64,000 bases of DNA from Saksenaea vasiformis B4078 (Eukaryota; Mucoromycota; Mucoromycetes; Mucorales; Saksenaeaceae), in assembly GCA_000697055.1 (NCBI GenBank), contig JNDT01002409.1, positions 20,044 to 84,043 on the forward strand, read 5' to 3'. Below are positions 22,160-33,900 of this stretch, piece after piece. The notes below the pieces were generated by a model, which worked only from the letters and a program-made list of their open reading frames with translations, searched no databases and was not told the origin of the DNA. Every line of letters begins with the position of its first letter. The first letter of the stretch is position 1. Both the position numbers and the translations under genes were made by a program.

Positions 22160-23621
22160 ATATGACGTCTCTGTTGAAAAGGCCTTCTGACATAAATGGT
22201 TCGAAGAAAGGAGCTGCTATTCCTTATTCAAACCTCTGGGTCCTCAAAAACGTAGTCATCACATGCTAAATAAAGAATGACATCGTTAACACCGATAGCG
22301 TCAAAGATCACATACAGAATATTTCTTTGTGCTAGATCAATATTACCTTTATACATTGCTTACCCAGGAAACAAAGTATTTGTTGAAAACGGCCTCCATT
22401 TGTCTTGTGGTTAAATGCGATGGAAGAGACTTAGTCTAAGATTAAGTTTGGAACAAAGAATAACTGTTGTGAAATCGATGGATTAGCTTACCTGTAATAT
22501 ATTTCTAAAAGCGGCCGCTGAAATCCACGTACATGTCGCAAGCCAAAGGCTATAAATCGTGATTTTATAAAATATTTTCTATAATGGGATCTTGTCTTTC
22601 TAGTGGTTCCGAAGAGTATTGCACTATGCTATATGTTCAAATCAGAAGCATAAGGCGCGTCCTTGAAATTTCAGAGCGTTGTTTCAGCTTTTGGGAAGTC
22701 GCATTTTCTTAAAATCGAGTATCCTCTTTGGGATTTAAAAAGTTCGTTTGAATGAATCACTTGGCCGCTTTTTCAGATACATCATGGCTCCTTGATGGGA
22801 ATTCACGTAAGTCCCGTGCCAAGAATTTGGCGTTAACCCTTGAAAAGATGCGATCTATCGTAAAAGGTTCCTCAAACGATACGGTGATTTGCGTTTGAAA
22901 TGTAAAACTTAGAGGCCCATTTCAAATTTGGAGTCACTGATGGATCAATGCTCAACTCCGGAAATCACTGCCAGGCACATTTTGTTTTATCCAGCGGAGA
23001 AGATATATATAGTTAGAAGTCCTAAAAGGGCTATAGCAAAAGTGCAAAAACATAACAAGCGACAACGCTAAGGGTCTCTATGATGTCCGTATCGTTCGTA
23101 TCAGCTTTTTTTGCATTCGTTTTCCTCATCCTTTTCCTCTTCATATTCCTACAAAGAGTGGTAAATGACATCGGCAAGTATGCGCTATATTGCGGCTTCT
23201 ATGCGTATCACCGCTGACTTCACTTTAACCTTTTCAAGTGTCGCTGGCAGCGCTGGCAGTCATCATCTTCGCTCAAACGCATCGTTTAAAAACGGTTCCT
23301 TAACCTTAGCCTTGCTTGAAATCCAGACGTGCGAGGTACCTTCAAGCTTTTCCAGAAAGTACAAATAGCACCGGCGCAAGAGAGCCTTTGTTGGTTCCTG
23401 TATATCGCGAAACTGAGCTAAATGACACCTCCTCCAGAAAAAGCGGTGTTGTCTTTCGATGGCACGTATGCATAAAAAAAACTGCATGTCATAGTCCGAC
23501 AAATCCCCGATGTTTCAGTACCCATGCTCAAATCACGGACAAAGCATTTTTTTTTTCAAAAGCATCGATGCTTTAATGAAAATAATAGAAGAAACAAATT
23601 GACACCTGGTGCCTGTAACAC
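22160..23621. other. intergenic, nothing recognised
   Basis: No frame with recognisable motifs on either strand. The sequence is AT-rich and at most decayed. The last 40 bases hold the 3' flank of the small gene that ends at 23622. Confidence 0.4.
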
Positions 23622-23879
23622 TTATGTATTAGATTCCTGTTTCTGACGCACAGTTTCTCTGTCTTCCTCTGCCAATTCTCTATCAATTCTAGCGCCTCGA
23701 GATTCTTGTCGAGATTCATGGATTGGTTGTCTGTGTTTCAAGTACTCATCGAAGCTGTCGTACATGACGTTGTGACCCTCATTTGCATTCTCGTACTTCT
23801 TGCCGGCCGAAAAAGCGGCTTCAAGATGAGCAATTTGTGGATGTTTGCTGTTATCACGACGCTGTGATGGGGAAGACAT
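23622..23879 (-). CDS. small hydrophilic protein of unknown function
   Basis: This is an 85-residue single-exon ORF starting MSSPSQRRDNSKHPQIAH. It is rich in Glu, Arg and Gln, especially at the end (ELAEEDRETVRQKQ), and contains NVMYDSFDEYLKHRQ. No signal peptide or membrane segment is present, and the C-terminal half is predicted helical. I do not recognise the family. It starts 86 bp after the stop of the POLD4-like gene on the same strand. That leaves little room for a separate promoter, so shared transcription or a compact promoter is possible. Confidence 0.6.
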   Translation of the reverse strand: MSSPSQRRDNSKHPQIAHLEAAFSAGKKYENANEGHNVMYDSFDEYLKHRQPIHESRQESRGARIDRELAEEDRETVRQKQESNT

Positions 23880-23964
23880 TTTGGTAAAGAAATAAATATT
23901 TGGATGCTTGGCGGCATTATTTATTAGAAAACGCAGCGTGATGTTAGTCATCATTACATCACTA

Positions 23965-24546
23965 TTAAACCTGTCCATAGAATAAGCATTCACGTTGACT
24001 TCCATCTTCCTTCTCCAAGATAGTTTTGATTCGTTCCGGAGGATTGAGCCCTAAGCGCTGTGCTCGATCTGCCCAAGGTGGGTTTTAAGTTTCAATAACT
24101 AAATTTGAATAGCGCGTTACCCCATCGTTCTTGTCGCGTCATTCCAACACAGGGCCCGTAGGCATAATTCAGATCGAAAGCTCGTAACTCTTTGTCTGTT
24201 TCTGACAAATGTTCTTGATGGACTAAAGATACACATGTATCCAATTCATTTGACAATCCAAGTTGTGTACTTTACTTTTGATATCTCTTTCTTTGGCTTT
24301 TGGTAATTGTTTACGCTGTAAAAAATCATCATCAATGTGTGGTTCATCGGGAGGATGACGGGTATCATGCCCCATCAATTCTTCCTCTTCTTCCTCCTCA
24401 ATGGCATCATCCTTCTCATGATTCACAGAAATGGGTTTCTCATCGGTGACATGACTCGATCTCTTTTTGACAGTCCGAAGTGGAGTATCTGTGAGTTTGC
24501 TTTGTTTTTTTCGTTTTGTCGAACGGGTTTGTCTTTGAGGTGGCAT
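23965..24546 (-). CDS. DNA polymerase delta subunit 4 (Cdm1/POLD4-like)
   Basis: This is a small accessory subunit of replicative DNA polymerase delta. Three exons (24546-24276, 24201-24121, 24068-23965) encode about 150 residues. The N-terminus is basic and disordered (PPQRQTRSTKRKKQSK), carries a run of Glu and has the start of a PCNA-type motif. The conserved C-terminal block is read across two introns: KELRAFDLNYAYGPCVGMTR, QERW joined to DRAQRLGLNPPERIKTIL. This fits the family pattern LR-x-FDL-x-x-x-YGPC-x-G-x-TR. It ends ECLFYGQV. The upstream neighbour (5' side) is the REEP-like gene on the same strand, about 115 bp away. Confidence 0.88.
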
Positions 24547-24659
24547 AAACGCAGTCGAAAAGAATAATAAAAGAAAGAAATGAAACGCTCATAAAAGCAT
24601 TCCTTTTTTACGAAAGCTTTTAAGTAATGGTATCACATGACATGTCTTCCTTTTTTTTT

Positions 24660-25706
24660 TCAGTCTGCCTTGGTTTTCCACATCCATCCTGAAAAGTAAC
24701 TACCCCAGCCTTGCTGCTCTGTGCGTGGAGACGGAGTTTTCTTGCGACCGGAAACAAACGACGCCAAAGAATCGTAACTGTCTGTTCTTTCCAATTTTGC
24801 ACTATCGTCGGCCGACGAAGGTCCGGCATTGGCTGTTTCATCCGTGTGTTTCCCCAAAGATATCCCTTTGTTGACCAACCCCATAAAAATACCATATGGA
24901 TGACCATCTACATTGGCGTCTGGTGGCGGTTCAGCTGTTGTAGTCGCTGAAGATGAGGATGTTGACGTCGTGCCATCCTCGGACTATCCACCAACCAGTG
25001 TCAAGAAGCTTGAAAACCCCCATTCGTAACAATACTAACCTTGTTGAACAAGGTATCGACAATCATCTGTCGCAAAGCTTGGAATCCCTTTTTCCCAAAG
25101 ACAAAAACGGATTCCTTGACTCGTTGTTGGATCTCAATCAACGTCTTATCGATTTCATGCTGATGACTATCTAACCACGGATCCAAGTATGTTGTGTATA
25201 CTACCATTGTACCCTGTCATATGTCGCATGTATTCGTGTTTATTATTTATTGCTATTCGCTTCAAAATAGATAGGTCGTTATCTTACCTTGGTTTGTGGC
25301 AAAATTAACCATAGCAGGATGATCAGTTTGAATTCAATATAAAATGGAAACCTATAAATCCCCCGCCCAGCACCCACTCAGTCCAAATAAATTATAGCTT
25401 CCGGTCGACGCACCAGAATAAAAACGTGTCTGTAACCCACTCGGCGACTAGAAACGCAGTAACGACGACCCAGTATGCCAAGAGTGGTCCGAATTGAGTT
25501 TGGTCATCCACCTTGATCGCTTTGTAGCAGACATATGCAGGGTAAAGCTGTAAAAAAAGTAATTTTGCACTGAAGTAGATCCCAGAAACGAGCATGACGA
25601 ATAAAGAGAGAAGAAGGACCGCAGCCAGGAAAGACAACCGGCTGCATGAGTGCAAGCGGAGTTTAATCATTTCCAAAGTCACCAAAAAGGGCTCACCAGG
25701 TGTCAT
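24660..25706 (-). CDS. REEP/Yop1/HVA22 (TB2/DP1) ER-shaping membrane protein
   Basis: This is predicted to bend and tubulate ER membranes through hydrophobic hairpins. Four exons give about 260 residues. An N-terminal hydrophobic stretch (LSFLAAVLLLSLFVMLVSGI) precedes the TB2/DP1 core: LQLYPAYVCYKAIKVDD, LLAYWVVVTAFLVAEWVTD and, across an intron with GTGCGT, FPFYIEFKLIILLWLILPQT. The core continues with GTMVVYTTYLDPWL and an amphipathic C-terminal helix (HQHEIDKTLIEIQQRV). The tail after the last intron is Ser/Thr rich and ends SGWMWKTKAD. The core order matches the family, and the tail is longer than in yeast Yop1. The start was chosen as the first ATG in frame. Confidence 0.9.
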
Positions 25707-26500
25707 GCTGAGCTGCAAGAAAGAAAGGAATTGCCTTCGGACACACTGGGACGAAAGTCACAGGTTTCCATCATCAGCCTGCCTTATCCACACCTAATTT
25801 ACGGGAACCCAGTGGTGCACTGCAAAAGTATCAGCGTGTATACTAAACATATGAGAGGCCTACCCTGCAACCGGTGACGCACGGTTTTTAAATGTATTGA
25901 GTATAGAATTGACTGAGATATGCACTTTTCGGATACATGAACGACTGGCAGAGAAACAAGATATTGACAAGAAACCTGTAAACACAATTTAAAAAATGTT
26001 CAAATATACATGCGACTTACCTTAGTATCGCGCCGTATTATCTACGGTGATACACGCGGGTGGACTACGTACAAGATGGCAGGCATCCATGTCATACACG
26101 ACACTTTTTTCAGAATGAGGCCAAATGTTAGTCAGAGAGGATTTGCCGACAGGTGATAGCTTTTCTGAAGCCTATAAGCCATCTTGTAGCCCGGATGAAT
26201 ATCTAAGGAAATATAATGAAATATCTGGCTGTGGAATAAAAAATGAGAAAGTACTTATCGGAAAAGTCATCTTTTATCATCATTTCACACGATTTGCATC
26301 TGTAAAGAAGAGAGAAGTGAAAAGTATGTTTGAGCTTCAATTTGATTCACTTTTCATGGCTTTATCATTAGTTTATTTTCCCTGGATATAGTCTACGACT
26401 ATTTTTGCACAGAGCGATTATCGAATTTCTGGTTGTCAGAACAAGGTCATCTTACGCTGTTCCATGGATTAATTGGGATACATGCGTTGAGGTGGTTCGT
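25707..26500. other. intergenic, nothing certain
   Basis: This holds the upstream region of the REEP-like gene. One plus-strand frame (26125-26391) reads in a coding-like way (SFSEAYKPSCSPDEYLRKYN) but has no recognisable motif. Confidence 0.35.
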
Positions 26501-26509
26501 TGTGACAAG

Positions 26510-26695
26510 CTATCGCAGTACTCCAACTGGAACATGTAAGATAAGGAAATGCATGAACTGCTTCTTTACTTTTTTTGAGGCTGGGATTGACCACTGGTAT
26601 AGGATCATCCATGTCAATGGTTTAGACGTATCATCATTGAACAAAGAACTTGACTGACCTTCAATGCCGATTACCACTCCATTAGTTTTTACCAC
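26510..26695 (-). pseudogene. possible relic of HSPA12-type Hsp70 N-terminus
   Basis: The minus frame GVVIGIEGQSSSLFNDDTSK, then LYQWSIPASKKVKKQ, is laid out like the first phosphate loop and following segment of HSPA12-like proteins (VVAIDxGTTxSG, then W-P and K-T-P-T). The glycine and serine positions are partly kept, but the canonical loop is lost. It stops after 61 codons. The assignment is tentative. Confidence 0.25.
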
Positions 26696-27149
26696 GTCAC
26701 TTTACGATGCAAGAGATGAAATATGTTCATTGATCCATTGGATAGTATTATTAGTTGGTACACAATCGATTGAAGTGCGCTATTTATTGCAACAAACTTT
26801 AAATCTTTAATCCATCCCCTATAAGGAACGCTCATAGAGACACCTACAATGGCAAAGGAAGAGACATAGATGTGCTAGGTAATCTAGAAAAGGGAGGAGA
26901 CGAACGATAAAGGTCCTTTGAACCCTGACTGTGTACATCATTGGTGTATCATCGAGGATGAACCATAAATTGAGTGTCCCAGAGGGCAGGAGCAGTGTTG
27001 CTGATGGTTTGGCGTGATGGAACGGAAGGAGTGAGAGTACCGATGTGTCTCTTCCTTCTATTGATTTCTTATAACATAACTCTCATGGATTTTAACGCTG
27101 AATTCTGCCGTCTAAGATGGTTTAAACAACCTATCTGTAAGACGAATCA

Positions 27150-27300
27150 AAATCTGCAATTCCTAAAATTTGAGCATGATTTGGGGGCGGGATTTCCTTC
27201 GGACACACCGACAACGGTCCTTCTTGGTGTATCCGGAGGAAAATCCAGCTGCAAGCGTATCCACAGCCCATGTCGTCTATGATCTCTCACATTCAGAACT
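27150..27300 (+). pseudogene. possible relic of HSPA12-type Hsp70 N-terminus, plus strand
   Basis: Two plus frames, joined by a shift near 27225, read GAGFPSDTPTTVLL and then VYPEENPAASVS. This resembles the K-T-P-T-x-x-LLY...WG segment of HSPA12-like proteins. The downstream sequence to about 27.9 kb stays coding-like (GGIEVSALLEKSLEDTR) but is broken by stops. It could be unrelated. Confidence 0.25.
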
Positions 27301-28656
27301 ATGCTTAGTTGTCACGTTGTTTGGCCAGCATTTAGAGCTTGTAGAACAATGTTAAAGTACAAGAATATGCCGTTGACTTTATCCGGAGAGGAAACAGCCT
27401 CAGTCAATCTCGAAACAGTTGGAGAAACAAGGATTGAGGGTCAAACGCTAGTTACAATAGCAACAGAATATTGCACTTTAGGATATCAGAAACACTACAG
27501 ATTCATATCTAGGAAACATCCAAGGCATACATATAGAGGCATCAAACGAAAACGTCCTTTGATCATGACAATGGAATGTTTGGTGTTTTGGCGCTGTTGA
27601 AAAAATTGTTGATCATCATTCGTACACCGACTACCTAGCTGTTCCAGGATTGAAGACTCATTTCTTCATACATACGGTATACGGAAAATATTTCGGCTCT
27701 TCTGAGCGGGCTCGTTGCACAAATTACCGGCATGATACCGTTATCGAAGTGTGTCCATCTCTACAGCTGCCGTGCTCATCGTGCAAAAAGAGCAGGGGGG
27801 ATCGAAGTATCAGCATTGCTTGAGAAGAGCCTTGAAGATACGCGACCATCCGTACTCTCTGGTCCCAATCTGATTGGAATGGATTATCATGTGTGCACTA
27901 GGGCTTTCCCATAAATTGGCCCGAGCTAGAGACAACGATAGGGATCATTCAGCCTTTGATGGACGGTCATACGACTTATGCACGACATAGGAACGTCGCA
28001 GAACAGTCGGTAGGTCACCTTTTATCGTGTAGCATGTTGAAAAAGACTGGCAAGTAGGATGAGACTGAGGATTTCGTTTTATCCCAGAACGAGATAGACT
28101 GGAACTAATAAGTAGCCACCGAGACGACTCCTCCCTTGGCAAGTAATACCGGGAGATCCATTTTCATCGCTGGACTTTGGTCTGATAGATTGAATATGGA
28201 CCACATCTTGTATTTCAACCTGCTGTTGGTCCATTTTCGGCACGGATAGAAAGAAATCCATCTCTTCACAACCTTTTTGTTTGGTCATGAACAAATTGGC
28301 AAGAATAGGATGGCCTGATTCTTCCACATACGTTCATCGCTGCGAAATATTGTAACCAGTCTGTTGATGTCACTTGCAGAAAATTTAAAGTTCTTTTTCA
28401 CTTTTCCAAGGTTAGATATTGTTATCAAACATGCAGGAACAAAGGAAACGAAACGACAATTAGAGGACCAACGCGATCATCTATAACTCGGTCTTTGTTT
28501 CACGAAAATCTTAAAACATTGGTTCCGCGTCATAAGATGGCAAACAGTAGTTTTCTCATTGCTGCGCTCCTTCTTCATTTGTAAGGGTTCCAACCAATAG
28601 TCGCGGGTGATTAGTAGACAGTAGGCCAACAGATGAGAGAGAAAGGAATGGTTTTG

Positions 28657-29500
28657 CTGTTTATTGAACGACCTTTTACGTTACTCTAAATAAACTATGT
28701 ATCCATGAAGAACCGGGTTTGCGCTAAAGAAAGAATTGAATACGCCTCACTAGTTCACGAATTGACGGCAAAATAATATTGTACTTACATCAATTTGGTC
28801 CGCGAATGGGCGCATCATCTATTGTAGCAGCATAAAAAATCATTCACAGTTAAGTAAATGGAAGATGCTTTCCGGTCCCCGAAGGTAATCAGGCCAAAGA
28901 GCCTGGGTCAGGACCGTACCTGAGTCCGGTGGGACCAGCATGGGGGGAGGCTACGACGGCCAGCGATAAGGAAGTACGCCATGCAGAGGACTTGAAGCGA
29001 TGCAAACGTCTGATGAGTCTCTGTCGTGGAAGTTGGATAACGCAACGTGCGATAATACTGGCTTCCCTGGTAGTGAACAAGGGGCTACATCACATCCAGG
29101 ACGGTTCGGGACAGAGGTCATGCAGGCTAGACGATAAACAAAAAAAAAATGAATAATCGTGTATGTGTATAAATTGACATCCTTACCGGGGATGTTAAAG
29201 ATGAACAGAGCCAACAAAAAAAAAAAAAGAAAAAGAAAAGAAAAAGGAAATTCGTGCGTCCCTTTAAGTATGGATTATTTTGGGTGGAACCTGTGCTTAT
29301 CGTGAGACGTTTGTACTGCTTTCTGAAAGGATACTGAAAATCCATCACTGAAGCACCTTAATGCAAAACTGGGAATATCCAGGCGCGAACTATTCCTTGG
29401 ATTGACACAAAATAAACCACTTCCCACCGCAAAGACGCAGCAATTTCCAGTGCAAGATACACTTTAGCTGAAGCATAAAAGGACACTGAGTTGACGCAAA
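28657..29500 (-). repeat. dispersed repeat, copy D (near full length)
   Basis: On the minus strand this aligns end to end with the copy at 15.2-16.05 kb. The TATA-like box TACTTAAAGG lies at 29270-29261. The palindrome, at about 29195-29170, has arms ACATCC and GGATGT. The GCATGACCTC and TTCACTACCAGG block follows. The intron-like GTAAGT...TTTAG spans 28788-28724 (65 bp). The 3' end CGTTCAATAAACAG is at 28657. Base changes and small indels are spread along its length. No long ORF is present. Confidence 0.75.
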
Positions 29501-29619
29501 AATTTATTCCAGGATGGCTTTATTTACAAGAGGCAAGGAAAAGGGAAAATGGATATCCGAAGAACCTAGAGCATTTCAATAGGTTGTGATTTTTAGGGGT
29601 TATGTCATTGGGAAAGATG

Positions 29620-30042
29620 CTATTGTTGAGGAAGAATATCAGCAACAACGTCTTCTTCAAAAGTCAGACGTTCTGATTGTCCTGCTTTAGAATCTCGTGA
29701 GGCGGCATCTTGAATCAATGTTGTAAATGTTTCCTCGACTCGTCGTTTGTCATCCTGTCCATCATTTGCATGTTCTGCTAATTGACGGATTCTCTGACCA
29801 TTAGATTCCAATAAGAAGGCAAGCTGGCGAACTTGAATAGCGGTGCTTCCGTTGCTGAAATCATGCTCCTCGATCGACGAGAGATCAGATTGAAGACTAT
29901 CAATAACACCTTGGAGGTCATCCAGGTGGGGTTGAAGATTGTGGGATTCACGTAATGGAGGAGTCGATAGAGAGGCTACCCGGTACAACCCTCTCACATT
30001 GACTCGTCGGACAGGTTGGAGCAAAGTTAATTTAGAAAGCAT
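29620..30042 (-). CDS. predicted mitochondrial small protein, unknown function
   Basis: This is an intronless ORF of 140 residues. The N-terminus MLSKLTLLQPVRRVNVRG has the basic, amphipathic, acid-free character of a mitochondrial targeting sequence. The remainder is mostly helical and acidic, with DDLQGVIDSLQSDLSSIEEH and RQLAFLLESNGQRIRQLAEH suggesting coiled coil. It ends FEEDVVADILPQQ. I do not recognise the family. It lies about 120 bp from a dispersed repeat copy that ends in its 3' flank. Confidence 0.6.
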   Translation of the reverse strand: MLSKLTLLQPVRRVNVRGLYRVASLSTPPLRESHNLQPHLDDLQGVIDSLQSDLSSIEEHDFSNGSTAIQVRQLAFLLESNGQRIRQLAEHANDGQDDKRRVEETFTTLIQDAASRDSKAGQSERLTFEEDVVADILPQQ

Positions 30043-31160
30043 TGTTAACCGGAAGATTAGCGAAGAGTAAAATACAACAACAATTTCTCCTTCTTTTTAT
30101 ACACGTTGGTTTTGTGAAATTCATGCGATTCAGTAAAAAGTCAGTCAGATGACCAAAAAATTTCACTTCTTCTAAAACATGCGTCCTCACAGCTTGAACT
30201 TTCCCATATGTCTCATATCCATCATTTGATATCTTTATTATTCTGAAATATTATTTTTTTTGCATTACAGGCGAAAACAGAATCGTCTTCCGGAATTCGC
30301 AACTTCTTCGCTACTGTGACCACGTGAACATAGACGTATACCATAATGTGCTGGCTGAATGAAACATGACGATGAAGATTTTTTAGATGTCAGAAACCAA
30401 CCATGTTCCAGCGATAACAACTGGTTTGACATAGATAAGATAAGTGGGAACCTGTGATTGGAACGAGAACTGGATTTCTCCCTATTTAGGCATATCAGTG
30501 TTTTCCATACAGTCAGTGGCATGATCTTTCTAAATCCCTCACGGCGCAGCAACCAACAATTAGAAATGTAGGATTATGGTACACAAATCGAATTACAATT
30601 GATTGAACTGGGTAACCCCCCCCCCTTCCCAGCTACCTCCAGATAAAGGAGACCTATGACGCATGCATTCTGATGATTTCTCCTTTCCTATCATTCGATA
30701 GGGCTTGTTTGAAATATTACATCTCCTCCACTGAAACGTTTTTTCAACTGAAAAATTACGTCAAAGGCCAACTCCATGGTAAGTGTCGGGAAAAATCTCA
30801 CAAGAGGGAATTTGAGTGACGATATGTTGCAGATCTTTGTGAATTTAAACAACATCCTGCTGATCTGTTAGGTTTCAGCAAAGAAAAACACTTTACATTA
30901 TGCAAGTCCTCCTTGTTGGTTTTGCTGACTTATCCTTGTAAAAAAAGGGAGTGAATAGTGTAAAACGTATTGACCGTTTTTAGCAATGAGGACAAGAACA
31001 GACACATCGCCACAAAGGATCTGGTATCGTTTAACCTTGTTTCAAACGGAACATCCGGCCTGTTCCGCCCGTTCCACATAATACAAAAATGTGCACATGC
31101 CTAAATTTTCGGCTTTTGGATATTCAGGTACGCAACCATATGAAGTAAATGTAAACACCC
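30043..31160. other. intergenic, nothing recognised
   Basis: This contains the upstream region of the small mitochondrial-type gene and a run of about ten C at 30615. No motif-bearing frame was seen. Confidence 0.4.
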
Positions 31161-31165
31161 TTTAC

Positions 31166-31520
31166 TTATACGGCCTTGTGCTCTATCGCAGGGAGATGAA
31201 ATGAAAAAATCTTGGTACAGTTACATCGAACTCCGACGAAGGTGGGGATCCGTCCGTTTGTTATGCAAGGTTGATGTAGTACACGTCGGTGGTTCGATAA
31301 ACTCTGATCACAGGTGTGGGACATTATCAAATAGCAAACCCGCGCTGGAAACGGATACGGTAGCAAAGGTCGTACCAACTTTCCTTGTCTCTCCCATAGC
31401 ACATTCGGAGCTGGTTTTAATGCCATTAGGTATCTTCATAACGATCGGAAGCGTTAAGACGTAGAAGGAATTTTCCATAATTTTTTCTTGGACCGTGAGT
31501 ATGCAGAAGTGCACAGCCAA
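31166..31520 (-). pseudogene. relic of HSPA12-type Hsp70-like protein (N-terminal part)
   Basis: On the minus strand KVGTTFATVSVSSAGLLFDN resembles the first phosphate loop (GTTxSGVxxS). A frameshift then leads to ITNGRIPTFVGVRCNCTKIF, which fits the K-x-P-T-x-x-x-Y segment that follows in HSPA12-like proteins. The copy is broken and ends at about 31166. A plus-strand C-terminal piece lies 1.1 kb to the right. Confidence 0.4.
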
Positions 31521-32586
31521 TGATCATTGTTAACAACTAATTCCTAAGATGAAGCAATGCTGTACTTCAACCGATGGGAGTGACATATTTCTTGAGCTGT
31601 TCAGCCCCACTTAAACAGATGCTGACCACATCTTACATGAGTTTGAAAGAATCATGTATGATTCCTCGCTGTAAGATACAACATCCCCTACATCATTGCT
31701 TGCAAGTCATCACACGCGTGCTGACGCATGCGTCATGAGGCTGATCAAAGCACGAGGACAAATCCAAAGCAAGTCATACCAAAATCGTCAATGACTCGCT
31801 TCCGTTGTACAGGTTCAGCATCAATGACATAATAAGTGACACTTCGTATGTAGACGCTAGAAGCAATCAAATGAAAAAGGTGATGACATACAAGTTATCA
31901 CTTTCTGGCGAGTAATATTTTGGGTGTCTTTCTTTGCGATAATTTGTCAATCGGTCGGATTTCATCGGATACAATAGAATAGAACCTTGGAAGTGATATG
32001 ATTGTAAGCGAAGTCAATCCTGGGCCCGCTGCAAGATATCCCCATGCGCAAGTAACATGTTTTATTTTGCGAAGGATGACTGTATTGATGGTAACAGCCA
32101 TTGGCCTGATATTTATCTATTCTAAAGCGGGTGACATCGTACGAAAATAATAAAATCGTAAATAAATCTGAAATAGACTACAAGACCGAGAGTCATCAGT
32201 ATCTACGAAGAACTCACAGGTGCTGCTTAAAGTAAAATCCTTAATAGCGGTTGGAATATGTCTTTGATGGATAAAATGGTGCCGTCCATGGGCAGCTCAC
32301 ATGATGTGATTTCTTCCGGGTAAATCTTGAAGTATCTCGTATTACTTGTCGCTCGTACCACCTCGCTGGAGTCTCGTGGTCTCCGTTACTAGCATTCTCG
32401 TCCCCAGCGGCTAAACATGAAAATGTAAATTGCATCTACAATTGTGCATAGATGGATGGGAACACGTTGCTCACAACAAAGGGATCAGTATCTCATAGAT
32501 CTGTGCCATTCTGTAATACGATCATGAGCTGTCCAATCTGTGGAGCTATTGATGAGAACTGATTGTCTTTTTCCCCCATTTGATTT

Positions 32587-33010
32587 ATTCAAGACAACGG
32601 ATGCCTATATTGACCATGAAGTGCCTCGACTGCTTATACAAACATCGGCAAATAGTGGCTACTTCTTTCAATACGCAGTTGGGTAGTGGATTGACCAAAC
32701 AGCGCTTTGGCATTAACACAGTTAATACCGTGGTTCATAAAGAGAAGATGTCATCCGCGATGCCAAATGGCCAAATCATTACGCTAGAGAGGAGATACCG
32801 CGTGCCATGTAACCATCATCAGCTATCCTAGTACATGGATATCCTGTATAGCCCATCGTTGCACAAATCCGGTCAAGCTAAAGATCCACAGCGACCTATT
32901 TATACCGCCCAAACAAATTATGCACGTTATGAATCTACAAGGGATATCTTCAATAGATTTGTGCTCATTCACGTCCGCATGAAAATATATCATTACTTTA
33001 GCAAGAGGGT
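32587..33010 (+). pseudogene. relic of HSPA12-type Hsp70-like protein (C-terminal part)
   Basis: One plus frame with an internal TAG (32829-32831) reads LTKQRFGINTVNTVV and SAMPNGQIITLERRYRVP. After the stop come ILYSPSLHKSGQAKD and PIYTAQTNYARYESTRDI. The order R-x-[TF]-[YF]-G-I, then Y-x-P, then a strand ending N-x-[RK]-Y is that of the C-terminal lobe of HSPA12-like proteins. An actin-like reading was considered and fits less well. A dispersed repeat copy starts about 160 bp downstream. Confidence 0.4.
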
Positions 33011-33169
33011 GGCTAACTCGGATGACTTAAAGGATTTTTCCTATGGTTTCGCGTCTATTCGAAACTACTCGGCGTTACTTCCAGGTGAAGTACGCGTTTT
33101 CAAGTGGGTGTCTTTACGTCCATGCAATGAACAGTTTACGTTTGGATAACTGCAGTTCGCCTTAGAGTA

Positions 33170-33610
33170 GTTCATATTTACAGTGATGGATTTCTCTGTT
33201 GGAAAGCGTAAAAATGTTCTAAGAAAGGAAAATGTTCCGCCACAAGCATACGTCCTTTTGACGTTGAGATGATTCATTGCATCAATGCCAGGTTTCTCTA
33301 CACCTTAACACAAGGCATGGAAATGTTTCATGGTTACCTCATACCAGAATCATCCGTATTTAAAGAGACGCATGAATTATTTTTTATTCTTCGGCTCTGT
33401 TACTCTTTAACATCCTCGGTAAGGATGTCAATACATTATATCTGCAAGATTATTCATGTTTTCTGCCTCTTGTTTAGGCTGCATGACCTCTGACCCGAAC
33501 CGTCTTGGCCGTTTGTGTAACCAAGGTTCACCACTTAAGTAAACGTTATCACTGATTTTTTTTCGTGATAGACCGCCAGACGCCGGATCGATATAGTTCA
33601 TCTAACACAG
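33170..33610 (+). repeat. dispersed repeat, copy E (partial)
   Basis: The copy begins near the CAGTGATGGATTTCTC block. It keeps the TATA-like TATTTAAAGAGACGC at 33357, the palindrome ACATCCTCGGTAAGGATGTC at about 33410, GCATGACCTCTGACCCGAAC and TTCACCACTTAAG. It breaks off at about 33600, losing the intron and the AATAAA end. Confidence 0.65.
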
Positions 33611-33739
33611 TATGAAAACAAGCATAAATGAACACTCTGCGTTATAACCTAGAAAATTCGATTTGATTCTTTTTGACGATAAAAGGTTTCTCAAAGTAAA
33701 TGCTGTAAAGGATCTTCTTATTGCATATTATTCCTGCAT

Positions 33740-33900
33740 AAATCATCATTGGAGTAACCCAATGCAAAACTCAGGTCATCCAGGCGGAAACTATTCCTTT
33801 GATTGAAGTAAAATGAGCTACTTCCTTGAGCAAAAGCCCGTCATTCTAAACGTAAAATTGCTCCACTTGAATGTGTGAGAGTGCCTAATTAACGCAAGTG
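33740..33900 (-). repeat. dispersed repeat, 5' fragment in inverse orientation
   Basis: Read on the minus strand this gives CAATCAAAGGAATAGTTTCC, then TTTTGCATTGGG. This corresponds to the 5' part of the family that copy E just to the left lacks. The two pieces thus face each other, as if one copy had been cut and its 5' part inverted. Confidence 0.5.

Noticed and set aside
32587..33010. Actin or actin-related protein pseudogene
   Set aside because: SAMPNGQIITL looked like the actin ELPDGQVIT segment, but the flanking R-x-F-G-I, the later Y-x-P and N-x-R-Y strands, and similar pieces elsewhere fit an HSPA12-type C-terminus better.
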